Assembly: GCA_017424205.1 (NCBI GenBank)
Contig: JAFPAS010000120.1
Location: forward strand, 1 to 6,365
DNA length: 6,365 nucleotides
Reading direction: 5' to 3'
Source of the DNA: Prevotella sp.
GTDB lineage: Bacteria > Bacteroidota > Bacteroidia > Bacteroidales > Bacteroidaceae
A program made the translations under genes and the position numbers. This document shows positions 1 to 6,220 of this stretch, piece by piece; within the stretch, counting starts at the first letter, position 1; every line of letters begins with the position of its first letter. The notes beneath the pieces are model-generated. The model was not told where the DNA came from. It did no database searches and saw only the letters and a program-made list of their open reading frames with translations.

Positions 1-2
1 AA

Positions 3-56
3 ACTTGTTCAATCTATGCAGAGATGCGAAAGGTGATCAAGGCGCGAAGCAGATGA
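3..56 (+). CDS. Possible C-terminal end of an upstream gene (partial)
   Basis: The frame starting at base 3 is open from the window edge to a TGA at 54-56 and would encode about 17 residues ending in EMRKVIKARSR. The heptamer array begins at the very next base, which fits an intergenic repeat placed just after a stop codon. The frame starting at base 2 is also open, to a TAA at 74-76, but it would run into the repeat; the frame at base 1 stops at 34-36, and all three minus-strand frames are closed. Too little is present to identify a family. In Bacteroidota polysaccharide loci an outer-membrane export protein (Wza-like) often lies just upstream of wzc, but nothing visible here confirms that. 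Confidence 0.25.
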   Translation, partial: TCSIYAEMRKVIKARSR

Positions 57-119
57 CATTAAACATTAAACGTTAAACATTAAACATTAAACGTTAACCA
101 TTAAACGTTAACCATCCAA
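57..119. repeat. Tandem heptamer array, C(A/G)TTAA(A/C) x8 plus one degenerate unit
   Basis: Eight head-to-tail 7-bp units fill 57-112, in the order CATTAAA, CATTAAA, CGTTAAA, CATTAAA, CATTAAA, CGTTAAC, CATTAAA, CGTTAAC. A decayed ninth unit, CATCCAA, occupies 113-119. Variation is confined to the second base (A/G) and the last base (A/C), so there are no indels between units. The array contains two GTTAAC palindromes and three AACGTT palindromes. It lies between the possible upstream stop codon and wzc, 52 bp before the wzc start. It could be a slippage-prone simple repeat, a protein-binding array, or neutral intergenic repeat; the sequence does not decide between these. Confidence 0.9.
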
Positions 120-141
120 CGCTCACCTTTCAATTATAATC

Positions 142-165
142 CGTTACAGCGTTACAGTGTTACAG
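142..165. repeat. GTTACAG octamer array, copy 1 (3 units)
   Basis: Three consecutive 8-bp units (CGTTACAG, CGTTACAG, TGTTACAG) are followed by TTGAAA and then the wzc ATG at 172. The array therefore occupies the zone where ribosomes would load, about -30 to -7 relative to the start codon. The same three-unit array, with the C/T variants in a different order, recurs at 2849-2872 beyond the end of wzc, again followed by TTRAAA. Confidence 0.9.
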
Positions 166-171
166 TTGAAA

Positions 172-2760
172 ATGGAGAATAAAAACAGCACTAAAAAAAC
201 AAACATAAAACAAAACATACCAATGGCAGAAAACTTAAACAACATCCCAACAAGCACAAATAATGGCGAACAAGAGGAGATGTCATTTCTGAACATTCTC
301 AATATATCGTCATTGCTCATTATCAACTGGAAATGGTTTGTGCTGTCTATACTCCTATGCATGGGTATAGCATACACATATCTTAGATATACCACACCGG
401 TATATCAAGCGACAGCCAAAGTGCTCATTAACGACGATAAGGACACACGCGCCCGCCGCAGTTCACTGAACACAACAACATTAGGCATGATGTCTAACTC
501 GCAAGGCGTAGAAAACGAGATGGTCATCATCTCATCGCGCTCTATTGCACTTGATGTTGTGAAAAAACTCAAGCTGTATACAACGTACACACACCAGGGC
601 AGAATTGTCGACCGTCTGATGTATAAGACACAGCCGCTCGTTGTTGACATCGACACCAAATCGCTTGATGCGCTGAAGATGCCGATTACTCTCAATATCA
701 CATTCGAGAAAGGCAAATACAACATTCACGGCCAATATACTGTCGTGCGCAAGAACGAATTTGACCAGAATGTGTACGAACCAAGAGAGATAAAGACTAC
801 ATTGCCGAATATTCCTGCACGTATACGCACATCTGTGGGATACCTCACTTTCCTCATAAACGCTGAGAGCACATCACATATGAAGGAAGGCGAGACAACT
901 ATCGTGCGCATTGTCCCACCAGAGCAGGCAGCAGGCGCTTTTGCAGGGCGACTGGCTGTGCAGCAGGTAGGCAAGGCTACAACTATTCTCAGCTTGACTT
1001 ATACTGACATCAGTGTAGGACGCGCAAGCGATTATCTGCAACAGCTCGTAAAGAGTTATAACGACGACTCAAACAACGACAAGAATATTATTGCGGCACG
1101 CACAGAGGAATTCATTAACAACCGACTGGAGAAAATCAATGCTGAACTCGGAATGACTGAAGGCCAGCTCGAGAACTTCAAACGCCGCAATAGAGTTGTG
1201 GAGCTTGATATGACTGCATCAAACGCTTTCAGCCAGACAACTAATTACGACCAGAAACTGGCAGACATGTCTACACAGATAGCGCTTCTAAATAGCATTT
1301 CTGACTATATGGACATGCCGCAGAATAAATATCAAACTCTGCCTTCAAACGTAGGACTTACTGACCAGGCAGCGTCATCGCTCATAAATACGTATAACCA
1401 AATCGTACTTGACCGTAATCGTCTGCTTAGAACTGCAAACGAAAACAGCCCTACTGTCATACCACTGACTGAGCAGCTGAACGACCTGACAAGCAGTATT
1501 CGCCGTGCTATGTCGCAAGCACGCAACAACTATGAGATTCAGCGCCGTGCAATGCAGAATCAGTATACAAAGTATAACGCGCAGGTGCAGCAAAGCCCTA
1601 TGCAGGAACGTATCCTCAACGAGATCGGACGACAGCAGGAGGTGCGCTCAGGATTGTATCTGATGCTTTTGCAGAAGCGTGAGGAGAACTCTATAGAGCT
1701 TGCAGCTACTGCCGACAAGGGAAAACTCATTGACAGCCCTGCTTTTGCTGGACAGATTTCGCCAAAGACAAATATGATTTACTTCAGTGCCTTTGGCATC
1801 GGCTTCGCTATTCCGTTTGTGATTATCCTGCTCATACAGCTGCTGAGATATAAGATTGAAGGACGAAATGATGTTGAGCGACTCACATCACTGCCTATCC
1901 TTGCCGACATTCCTGTTGCCAGCGAAGTGGCGAAGGGAAAAGCGGATATCGTGGTGAAAGAGAACAAGAACAACATGATGGAAGAGGTGTTCCGCTCTCT
2001 ACGAACGAATCTGCAGTTTATGCTGAAGGATGGCGAGAAGACCATCATGCTCACTTCAAACACATCTGGCGAGGGCAAAACATTCATCGCTGCCAATCTG
2101 GCTGTCAGCTTCGCACTGCTCGGCAAGAAGGTTCTCCTTGTTGGTCTTGACATACGCAAGCCTCGCTTGTCTACACTATTCGACATCAACGACAAGAACA
2201 AGGGCATAACACGCATTCTTGTGCACGACGATCCTACATGGGCAGATATATGCGAGCAGATTGCTCCTTCAGAGGTAAACAGAAATCTTGATCTCCTCAT
2301 GGCAGGCCCTATTCCACCAAACCCTGCCGAACTGCTGCAGAGAGACTCTCTTGACAAGATTTTTGAAATTCTGCGTCAGCAGTATGACTATATCATCATT
2401 GACACTGCGCCTGTAGGGCTTGTTACTGACACTCTATGCATCGGACGTGTTGCCTCTGCCACAGTATTCGTGTCACGCGCTGACTATACTCCTAAGAGTG
2501 CTTTCGGCTTCATCAACGAACTGTCAGAGAGCGAGAAACTTCCGAATTCTGCCATCGTCATTAACGCTGTCGACCTTTCTAAACGCAAGTATGGCTACTA
2601 CTACGGCTACGGACGCTACGGCAAATACGGAAAATATGTATCGTATAAGGCTTATGGCGCATACGGACGCTACGGTAAACGCTACGGCAGCTATGGACAC
2701 TACGGCGACTACACTATGAGCCGCTACGGTGACAAGGACGATAATTCTTTCAAGAGATAA
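172..2760 (+). CDS. wzc: Wzc-family polysaccharide co-polymerase / tyrosine autokinase
   Basis: An 862-residue inner-membrane protein for capsule or exopolysaccharide chain-length control and export. A variable polar N-terminus (1-45) precedes TM1 (about 53-71), a Wzz-type periplasmic region with a helical, probably coiled-coil stretch (about 290-490), a proline-containing SPAFAGQISPKT segment (522-533), TM2 (about 536-558) and a cytosolic BY-kinase domain. The kinase shows the EX2RX2R oligomerisation motif (E605, R608, R611), Walker A GEGKT (633-637, K636), Walker A' LLVGLDIRKP (655-664) and Walker B IIIDTAP (741-747, D744). In Walker A' the usual first Asp is Gly (G658), while D660 is kept. 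The tail (807-852) carries 17 tyrosines, the expected autophosphorylation cluster. I chose the ATG at 172 because it is preceded by A-rich sequence; an in-frame GTG at 157 lies inside the octamer repeat, and ATGs at 223 and 280 remain possible. No phosphatase of the Wzb or PHP (YwqE/CpsB) type is visible nearby. Length and domain order match the one-piece Wzc form rather than split CpsC/CpsD. Confidence 0.95.
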   Translation: MENKNSTKKTNIKQNIPMAENLNNIPTSTNNGEQEEMSFLNILNISSLLIINWKWFVLSILLCMGIAYTYLRYTTPVYQATAKVLINDDKDTRARRSSLNTTTLGMMSNSQGVENEMVIISSRSIALDVVKKLKLYTTYTHQGRIVDRLMYKTQPLVVDIDTKSLDALKMPITLNITFEKGKYNIHGQYTVVRKNEFDQNVYEPREIKTTLPNIPARIRTSVGYLTFLINAESTSHMKEGETTIVRIVPPEQAAGAFAGRLAVQQVGKATTILSLTYTDISVGRASDYLQQLVKSYNDDSNNDKNIIAARTEEFINNRLEKINAELGMTEGQLENFKRRNRVVELDMTASNAFSQTTNYDQKLADMSTQIALLNSISDYMDMPQNKYQTLPSNVGLTDQAASSLINTYNQIVLDRNRLLRTANENSPTVIPLTEQLNDLTSSIRRAMSQARNNYEIQRRAMQNQYTKYNAQVQQSPMQERILNEIGRQQEVRSGLYLMLLQKREENSIELAATADKGKLIDSPAFAGQISPKTNMIYFSAFGIGFAIPFVIILLIQLLRYKIEGRNDVERLTSLPILADIPVASEVAKGKADIVVKENKNNMMEEVFRSLRTNLQFMLKDGEKTIMLTSNTSGEGKTFIAANLAVSFALLGKKVLLVGLDIRKPRLSTLFDINDKNKGITRILVHDDPTWADICEQIAPSEVNRNLDLLMAGPIPPNPAELLQRDSLDKIFEILRQQYDYIIIDTAPVGLVTDTLCIGRVASATVFVSRADYTPKSAFGFINELSESEKLPNSAIVINAVDLSKRKYGYYYGYGRYGKYGKYVSYKAYGAYGRYGKRYGSYGHYGDYTMSRYGDKDDNSFKR
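2590..2727 (+). repeat. Degenerate 9-bp coding repeat for the Tyr-Gly-X tail of Wzc
   Basis: This stretch encodes residues 807-852 of Wzc, with tyrosine mostly every third residue (813, 816, 819, 822, 825, 828, 831, 834, then 841, 844, 847), usually followed by Gly and often by Arg or Lys. At DNA level the unit is roughly TA(C/T)GGNNNN, and a 14-bp exact copy, TACGGACGCTACGG, occurs at 2608-2621 and 2662-2675. The 9-bp period keeps frame, so unit gain or loss would change tyrosine number without breaking the protein. Confidence 0.8.
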
Positions 2761-2767
2761 GATAAAT

Positions 2768-2826
2768 AATGAGTTGAAAAGCCTACGCTCGAACTACAGG
2801 TTCTATTTATGGCTTCTCAACTCATT
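2768..2826 (+). terminator. Hairpin downstream of wzc, probable terminator
   Basis: A 16-bp stem with one A-C mismatch pairs AATGAGTTGAAAAGCC (2768-2783) with GGCTTCTCAACTCATT (2811-2826). The 27-nt loop holds an inner GAAC/GTTC stem (2791-2794 with 2800-2803). It begins 8 nt after the wzc stop codon. Only a short, interrupted T-rich run follows the 3' arm, so it is not a textbook intrinsic terminator, but its position and stability make termination or 3'-end protection of the wzc message the likeliest role. Confidence 0.65.
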
Positions 2827-2848
2827 TACATTATCCTCTATCATCCTC

Positions 2849-2872
2849 TGTTACAGTGTTACAGCGTTACAG
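2849..2872. repeat. GTTACAG octamer array, copy 2 (3 units)
   Basis: Three consecutive units (TGTTACAG, TGTTACAG, CGTTACAG) are followed by TTAAAAAA. Same unit, same copy number and same orientation as the array at 142-165, so wzc and its terminator hairpin lie between two direct copies. This copy is 118 bp upstream of the HAD gene start, not against the start codon as in copy 1. Confidence 0.9.
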
Positions 2873-2990
2873 TTAAAAAAACAAGAAGAATATATATAAT
2901 CACATAAAATTAGCATTTACGCTCTCCGCTTATGGCTGCGTGAGGAACATATCCTTATAACAAAACTTTAATACAGATATCTTAAATTTT

Positions 2991-3428
2991 ATGACAATAG
3001 CAGTTGACTTTGACGGCACAATAGTAGAACACCGCTATCCTGAAATTGGCAAAGAGATTATCTTTGCTACAGACACACTGAAGATGTTAATAAACGACGG
3101 ACATCAACTTATACTGTGGACAGTACGCGAAGGTGAGATGCTTGATGAAGCTGTAGAATGGTGCAGACAGAGAGGCGTAGAGTTCTATGCCGTAAATAAG
3201 GATTTCCCAGAAGAAGATGTAGAAAAAAACGAAAACTATTCTCGAAAACTGAGAGTTGACTTATTCATTGATGACCGAAACATTGGTGGCTTGCCTGATT
3301 GGGGCACGATATATCAAATGATTAATGAACACAAATCGTACAAAGAAGTTCTTGATGGGCAGCGTAGCATGTCTCTTGACGATGTTGAAGACGACCGCCC
3401 GCGTCGTAAATGGTGGCAAATACGATAA
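2991..3428 (+). CDS. Small HAD-like hydrolase (BT_0820-type), putative phosphatase
   Basis: A 145-residue cytosolic protein with a minimal HAD fold and no obvious cap domain. Motif I is VDFDGTI near the N-terminus (nucleophile D6, acid/base D8). Motif II is the Thr of LILWTVR (T44). K86 in SRKLRVDLFIDDRN is a good candidate for the motif III Lys, and D94-D95 form motif IV. All catalytic positions are present, so an active Mg-dependent phosphohydrolase is expected; the substrate cannot be read from sequence. From memory it resembles the structurally solved Bacteroides thetaiotaomicron protein BT_0820 in length and motifs. The C-terminus (about 128-145) is an acidic stretch followed by a basic, Trp-rich end (RRKWWQIR). 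The ATG at 2991 is the only sensible start, as motif I begins five residues later. It has the same strand as wzc but is separated by 230 bp and a hairpin, so it is probably transcribed on its own; I found no convincing TAnnTTTG promoter for it. Confidence 0.85.
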   Translation: MTIAVDFDGTIVEHRYPEIGKEIIFATDTLKMLINDGHQLILWTVREGEMLDEAVEWCRQRGVEFYAVNKDFPEEDVEKNENYSRKLRVDLFIDDRNIGGLPDWGTIYQMINEHKSYKEVLDGQRSMSLDDVEDDRPRRKWWQIR

Positions 3429-3438
3429 CTGCAGTTTG

Positions 3439-3470
3439 CACTAAAAACAACGTCTTATCATCTATTAGTG
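3439..3470 (+). terminator. Weak candidate terminator of the HAD gene
   Basis: CACTAA (3439-3444) pairs with TTAGTG (3465-3470), extendable outward by two G-U pairs, with a 20-nt loop. The pyrimidine-rich TGTTTCTATCTCTTT follows directly, and the stem starts 10 nt after the HAD stop codon. The short stem and long loop make this only a candidate. Confidence 0.25.
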
Positions 3471-3592
3471 TGTTTCTATCTCTTTAACTATAGCTTAAAG
3501 GTCTGTTTATAAATGGGTCAGTCAGAATACTGTCCCGCAAATTAAGCTACACTTCCCCATCTACAATACCGCCGCCTATCTTCATAACGCAA

Positions 3593-3638
3593 TATGGCGT
3601 CAACACCTATACAAAATCATATAGGTGTCGACGCCATA
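3593..3638. terminator. 19-bp-arm hairpin, probable bidirectional terminator
   Basis: TATGGCGTCAACACCTATA (3593-3611) pairs with the arm at 3620-3638, with a single A-C mismatch (3602 with 3629) and an 8-nt loop, CAAAATCA. It is the strongest fold in the window by eye. It sits between the stop codons of the + strand HAD gene and the - strand regulator, as expected for a terminator serving both. Neither side has a clean T-run, so a roadblock or transcript-end stabilising role is also possible. Confidence 0.6.
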
Positions 3639-3746
3639 ATGTTATCTAGCAACATATATCTATTGTGAAGTTGCAAAGCCACACAAGCACTGTGTCAGCA
3701 AATATTCCTATTCAGCAATTAATAGGCGGCTGACATCTAAATGCAT

Positions 3747-4337
3747 TTACATTGGCTGAGCGCGCACACGAGACAATGTTTCAGGTGTCATCTGCAGATA
3801 AGAAGCTATGAAAACAAGGGGAGCACGCAATGCTACCTGAGGCATCAGTTTGCAGAAACGAACATATCTGTCATGTGCTGTTTCGAATCTAACGAGATCA
3901 GCATGCACCTGCGACAATATTAGCGACTCCTCAAGAATCTTTCTATACAATATCTGAATATTGTTATTGTGCAAGGCTACTTGCTCAAGGGCCTTCTTAG
4001 GCAATGCGAAGATGTACGTATTTTCCAGCGCTATCACTTCCTGCTGAGTAGGAATCTCCTCGAAGAGACTCTGTATGCTCATGAAAATGCTTCCGTCAAC
4101 ACCAAGATGTTCCGTCACCTCCTTGCTGTTCTTCATGTAGTACTGACGCACTAATCCTGAATGGATATAGTATATATTCTTGCAGACCTCGCCCGCTGAC
4201 AGAATCTTCTTGCCTTTCTGGAAATTCATAGGCACCAGAATCTGCTCAAGCGCATCGAGTTCTTCATGCGTCATTGTACTGTACTTTCTCGCAAGTTCGC
4301 GTGCAACATCTCGTGTTGAAATAATCTGCTGTTTCAT
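3747..4337 (-). CDS. Crp/Fnr-family transcriptional regulator
   Basis: A 196-residue protein with an N-terminal cyclic-nucleotide-binding-type beta-roll (about 25-115, including KGKKILSAGEVCKNIYYIHSG), a long dimerisation helix (about 120-160) and a C-terminal helix-turn-helix (about 173-192, VFIASYLQMTPETLSRVRA). The RSA-type phosphate-binding cassette that contacts cAMP in E. coli Crp is not visible, and there are only two cysteines (C52, C162), so neither cAMP nor an Fnr-style Fe-S cluster is an obvious ligand. This fits the many Bacteroidota Crp-like proteins of unknown signal. The ATG at 4337 was chosen; upstream extension reaches only a TTG that overlaps lepA. The protein ends four residues after the recognition helix, which is short but within what the family tolerates. 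It starts 46 nt after the lepA stop on the same strand, so co-transcription is likely; a weak promoter may lie over the lepA end. Target genes are unknown. Confidence 0.85.
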   Translation of the reverse strand: MKQQIISTRDVARELARKYSTMTHEELDALEQILVPMNFQKGKKILSAGEVCKNIYYIHSGLVRQYYMKNSKEVTEHLGVDGSIFMSIQSLFEEIPTQQEVIALENTYIFALPKKALEQVALHNNNIQILYRKILEESLILSQVHADLVRFETAHDRYVRFCKLMPQVALRAPLVFIASYLQMTPETLSRVRAQPM

Positions 4338-4374
4338 AGGGGTATATATTTCTTGTGTGTTTTTATTAGATTTA

Positions 4375-4407
4375 CAAAGTTTTTTAGTCAAGTTTCAGAA
4401 CAGCAAG
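4375..4407 (-). promoter_or_regulatory. Weak candidate promoter for the Crp/Fnr gene
   Basis: Read on the minus strand, CTTG (4407-4404) is followed after 21 nt by AAACTTTG (4382-4375), close to the Bacteroidota pattern TTTG, 19-21 nt, TAnnTTTG, with one mismatch in each element. It overlaps the end of lepA and would give a leader of about 30 nt before the ATG at 4337. Such matches are frequent in AT-rich DNA, so this is only suggestive. Confidence 0.25.
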
Positions 4408-6165
4408 GAAAGCCTTCTGCGGCACTTCGACATTACCTATCTGCTTCATGCGCTTCTTTCCTTTCTTCTGCTTTTCAAGAAGCTTACGCTTACGGCTGAC
4501 ATCACCACCATAACACTTTGCAGTTACATCTTTTCGGACGCACTTGATTGTTTCTCGTGCTACAATCTTCGCACCGATAGCTGCCTGTATCGCAATATCA
4601 AACTGCTGTCTTGGAATGAGCTCTTTTAATTTCTCACACATGCGTCTTCCTAACGTAACAGCATTGTCTACGTGAGTAAGAGCAGAAAGAGCATCAACGC
4701 TTTCGCCATTGAGCAGAATGTCAAGCTTAGCAAGTTTAGATGGTCGGAATCCGTCTATATGATAATCAAACGAAGCATATCCCTTAGATATAGACTTCAG
4801 CTTGTCATAGAAATCTATCACAATTTCACCGAGCGGTATATAGAAATGTATCTCTACTCTATTACCAGATATATATTCCTGCTTTATAAGTTCGCCACGC
4901 TTATCAAGACACAACGTCATAATAGGACCGATATAACTTGTATCGGTAATTATTGTTGCATGTATATATGGCTCCTCAATATGGTCAATAGACATAATGT
5001 CTGGCAATCCAGAAGGATTATGCACCTCTTTTGCCTCGCCATGCTTGTCATATACCATATATGATACGTTTGGCACTGTTGTGATTACGTCCATATTAAA
5101 CTCGCGGTCAAGACGTTCCTGGATAATCTCCATATGCAGGAGGCCGAGGAAACCACAACGGAAACCGAAACCTAACGCCACAGACGACTCTGGCATGAAG
5201 GTTAGCGACGCATCGTTAAGCTGAAGCTTTTCAAGCGAAGCACGCAGATTTTCGTAATCTGCTGGGTCAATAGGATATACTCCGGCGAAGACCATCGACT
5301 TAACCTCCTGGAATCCGGAGATAGCACTGCTGCAAGAGCGTTCTGTATGGGTAATTGTATCGCCCACCTGAACCTCCTTAGCATTCTTTATTCCACTTAT
5401 GATATATCCTACTTCGCCAGTAGAGAGCATCTGCTTAGGCACCATATCCATCTTCAGCACACCTACCTCATCAGCAATATACTCCTGTCCGGTATTGAAG
5501 AATTTAACCTTGTCGCCTTTACGGATGCTTCCGTTCTCTATCTTAAAATATGCTATAATGCCTCTGAATGAATTGAATACCGAGTCAAAAATCAGGGCTT
5601 GCAGCGGAGCATCCTTATCTCCTTCTGGATGAGGAACGCGCTCAACTATCGCATCGAGCACTCCCTTTATGCCTTCACCTGTTCTGCCTGATGCACGCAA
5701 GATTTCCTCTCGTTTACATCCGATGAGCTCTATTATCTCATCCTCTACTTCGTCAGGCATAGCAGAAGGCATATCAATCTTATTTATAACAGGTATGATT
5801 TCCAAATCATGGTCAATAGCCATGTAAAGGTTTGATATCGTCTGTGCCTGAACGCCCTGTGTAGCATCAACAACGAGCAACGCACCCTCGCATGCTGCTA
5901 TTGAACGGCTTACCTCGTAAGAAAAGTCAACGTGTCCTGGAGTATCGATAAGATTAAGTATATACTTTTCATCGTTGTAAGTGTACTCCATCTGTATTGC
6001 ATGGCTCTTGATCGTAATACCTCTTTCTTTCTCAAGATCCATATTGTCAAGCATCTGCCCTTCTGTCACCTGTATGGTATTTGTATATTCCAGCAGACGG
6101 TCTGCCAGAGTGCTCTTTCCATGATCTATATGGGCTATGATGCAAAAGTTTCTTATATGTTTCAT
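4384..6165 (-). CDS. lepA: Translation elongation factor 4 (EF4/LepA), ribosome-bound GTPase
   Basis: A 593-residue GTPase, full length for the family. It acts on the ribosome; back-translocation and effects on initiation or assembly have both been proposed for it. The G domain shows AHIDHGKST (11-19, G1), RGIT (48-51, switch I/G2), DTPGH (74-78, G3, with the catalytic-type H78) and NKID (128-131, G4). Beta-barrel domain II and the two EF-G-like alpha/beta domains follow, then the LepA-specific C-terminal domain, recognisable from [20 protein letters not shown] and the ending [13 protein letters not shown]. All GTPase residues are intact. The ATG at 6165 places G1 at the usual distance from the N-terminus. 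No Shine-Dalgarno sequence is seen, as is normal in Bacteroidota. A -7 promoter element lies about 50 bp upstream, and the Crp/Fnr gene follows 46 nt downstream. Confidence 0.98.
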   Translation of the reverse strand: MKHIRNFCIIAHIDHGKSTLADRLLEYTNTIQVTEGQMLDNMDLEKERGITIKSHAIQMEYTYNDEKYILNLIDTPGHVDFSYEVSRSIAACEGALLVVDATQGVQAQTISNLYMAIDHDLEIIPVINKIDMPSAMPDEVEDEIIELIGCKREEILRASGRTGEGIKGVLDAIVERVPHPEGDKDAPLQALIFDSVFNSFRGIIAYFKIENGSIRKGDKVKFFNTGQEYIADEVGVLKMDMVPKQMLSTGEVGYIISGIKNAKEVQVGDTITHTERSCSSAISGFQEVKSMVFAGVYPIDPADYENLRASLEKLQLNDASLTFMPESSVALGFGFRCGFLGLLHMEIIQERLDREFNMDVITTVPNVSYMVYDKHGEAKEVHNPSGLPDIMSIDHIEEPYIHATIITDTSYIGPIMTLCLDKRGELIKQEYISGNRVEIHFYIPLGEIVIDFYDKLKSISKGYASFDYHIDGFRPSKLAKLDILLNGESVDALSALTHVDNAVTLGRRMCEKLKELIPRQQFDIAIQAAIGAKIVARETIKCVRKDVTAKCYGGDVSRKRKLLEKQKKGKKRMKQIGNVEVPQKAFLAVLKLD

Positions 6166-6212
6166 AAATACTCATTCTGTAATGCGTCGTCCTCTAATGC
6201 GCATTTGACATG

Positions 6213-6220
6213 CAAATATA
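6213..6220 (-). promoter_or_regulatory. Likely -7 element of the lepA promoter
   Basis: On the minus strand the sequence reads TATATTTG, a full match to the Bacteroidota sigma-ABfr -7 consensus TAnnTTTG. A transcript would start near 6207 and give a leader of about 40 nt before the lepA ATG. No good TTTG is found 19-21 nt further upstream; that region is A/T-rich (around 6221-6245), so the -33 element is weak or absent. Confidence 0.5.

Larger units (their letters stand above)
3429..3746. other. Gene-free stretch between two convergent genes
   Basis: This 318-bp region has no credible coding frame and no tRNA-like sequence. It contains several inverted repeats: a weak one right after the HAD gene (3439-3470), CTTTAA/TTAAAG (3482-3487 with 3495-3500), an 8-bp-arm hairpin with one mismatch (3515-3522 with 3529-3536), the strong 19-bp-arm hairpin (3593-3638) and CCTATT/AATAGG (3707-3712 with 3721-3726). 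A 9-bp inverted pair, GCCGCCTAT (3571-3579) and ATAGGCGGC (3722-3730), encloses the last two. Most is what one expects of a double terminator region; the length leaves room for a small RNA, but nothing identifies one. Confidence 0.6.

Noticed and set aside
135..140. TATAAT just before the first GTTACAG array, and again at 2895-2900 after the second
   Set aside because: The sigma-70 -10 motif is not the Bacteroidota housekeeping consensus, no paired -35 was seen, and AT-rich intergenic DNA gives such hexamers often.
57..165. The two repeat arrays considered as a CRISPR array or replication-origin iterons
   Set aside because: The units are 7-8 bp without spacers, no Cas or Rep gene is present, and the unit lengths are too short for either.
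157..171. GTG start adding five residues to Wzc
   Set aside because: It lies within the GTTACAG repeat, while the ATG at 172 has a typical A-rich context, so the extension is probably not translated.
1779..2357. Long open frame on the minus strand opposite wzc (192 codons)
   Set aside because: It is antisense to the highly conserved kinase domain and has no recognisable domain, so it is a shadow of the wzc codons.
2420..2719. Overlapping + strand frame of 99 codons in the wzc 3' region
   Set aside because: Its repetitive Thr/Ala-rich end is simply the Tyr-Gly repeat read in another frame.
3741..3923. Short + strand frame overlapping the end of the Crp/Fnr gene
   Set aside because: It is the antisense of the helix-turn-helix region, with no support from context or composition.
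4338..4391. Upstream extension of the Crp/Fnr protein by 18 residues
   Set aside because: The extension begins at a TTG that overlaps the end of lepA and adds residues not typical of the family; the ATG at 4337 is preferred.
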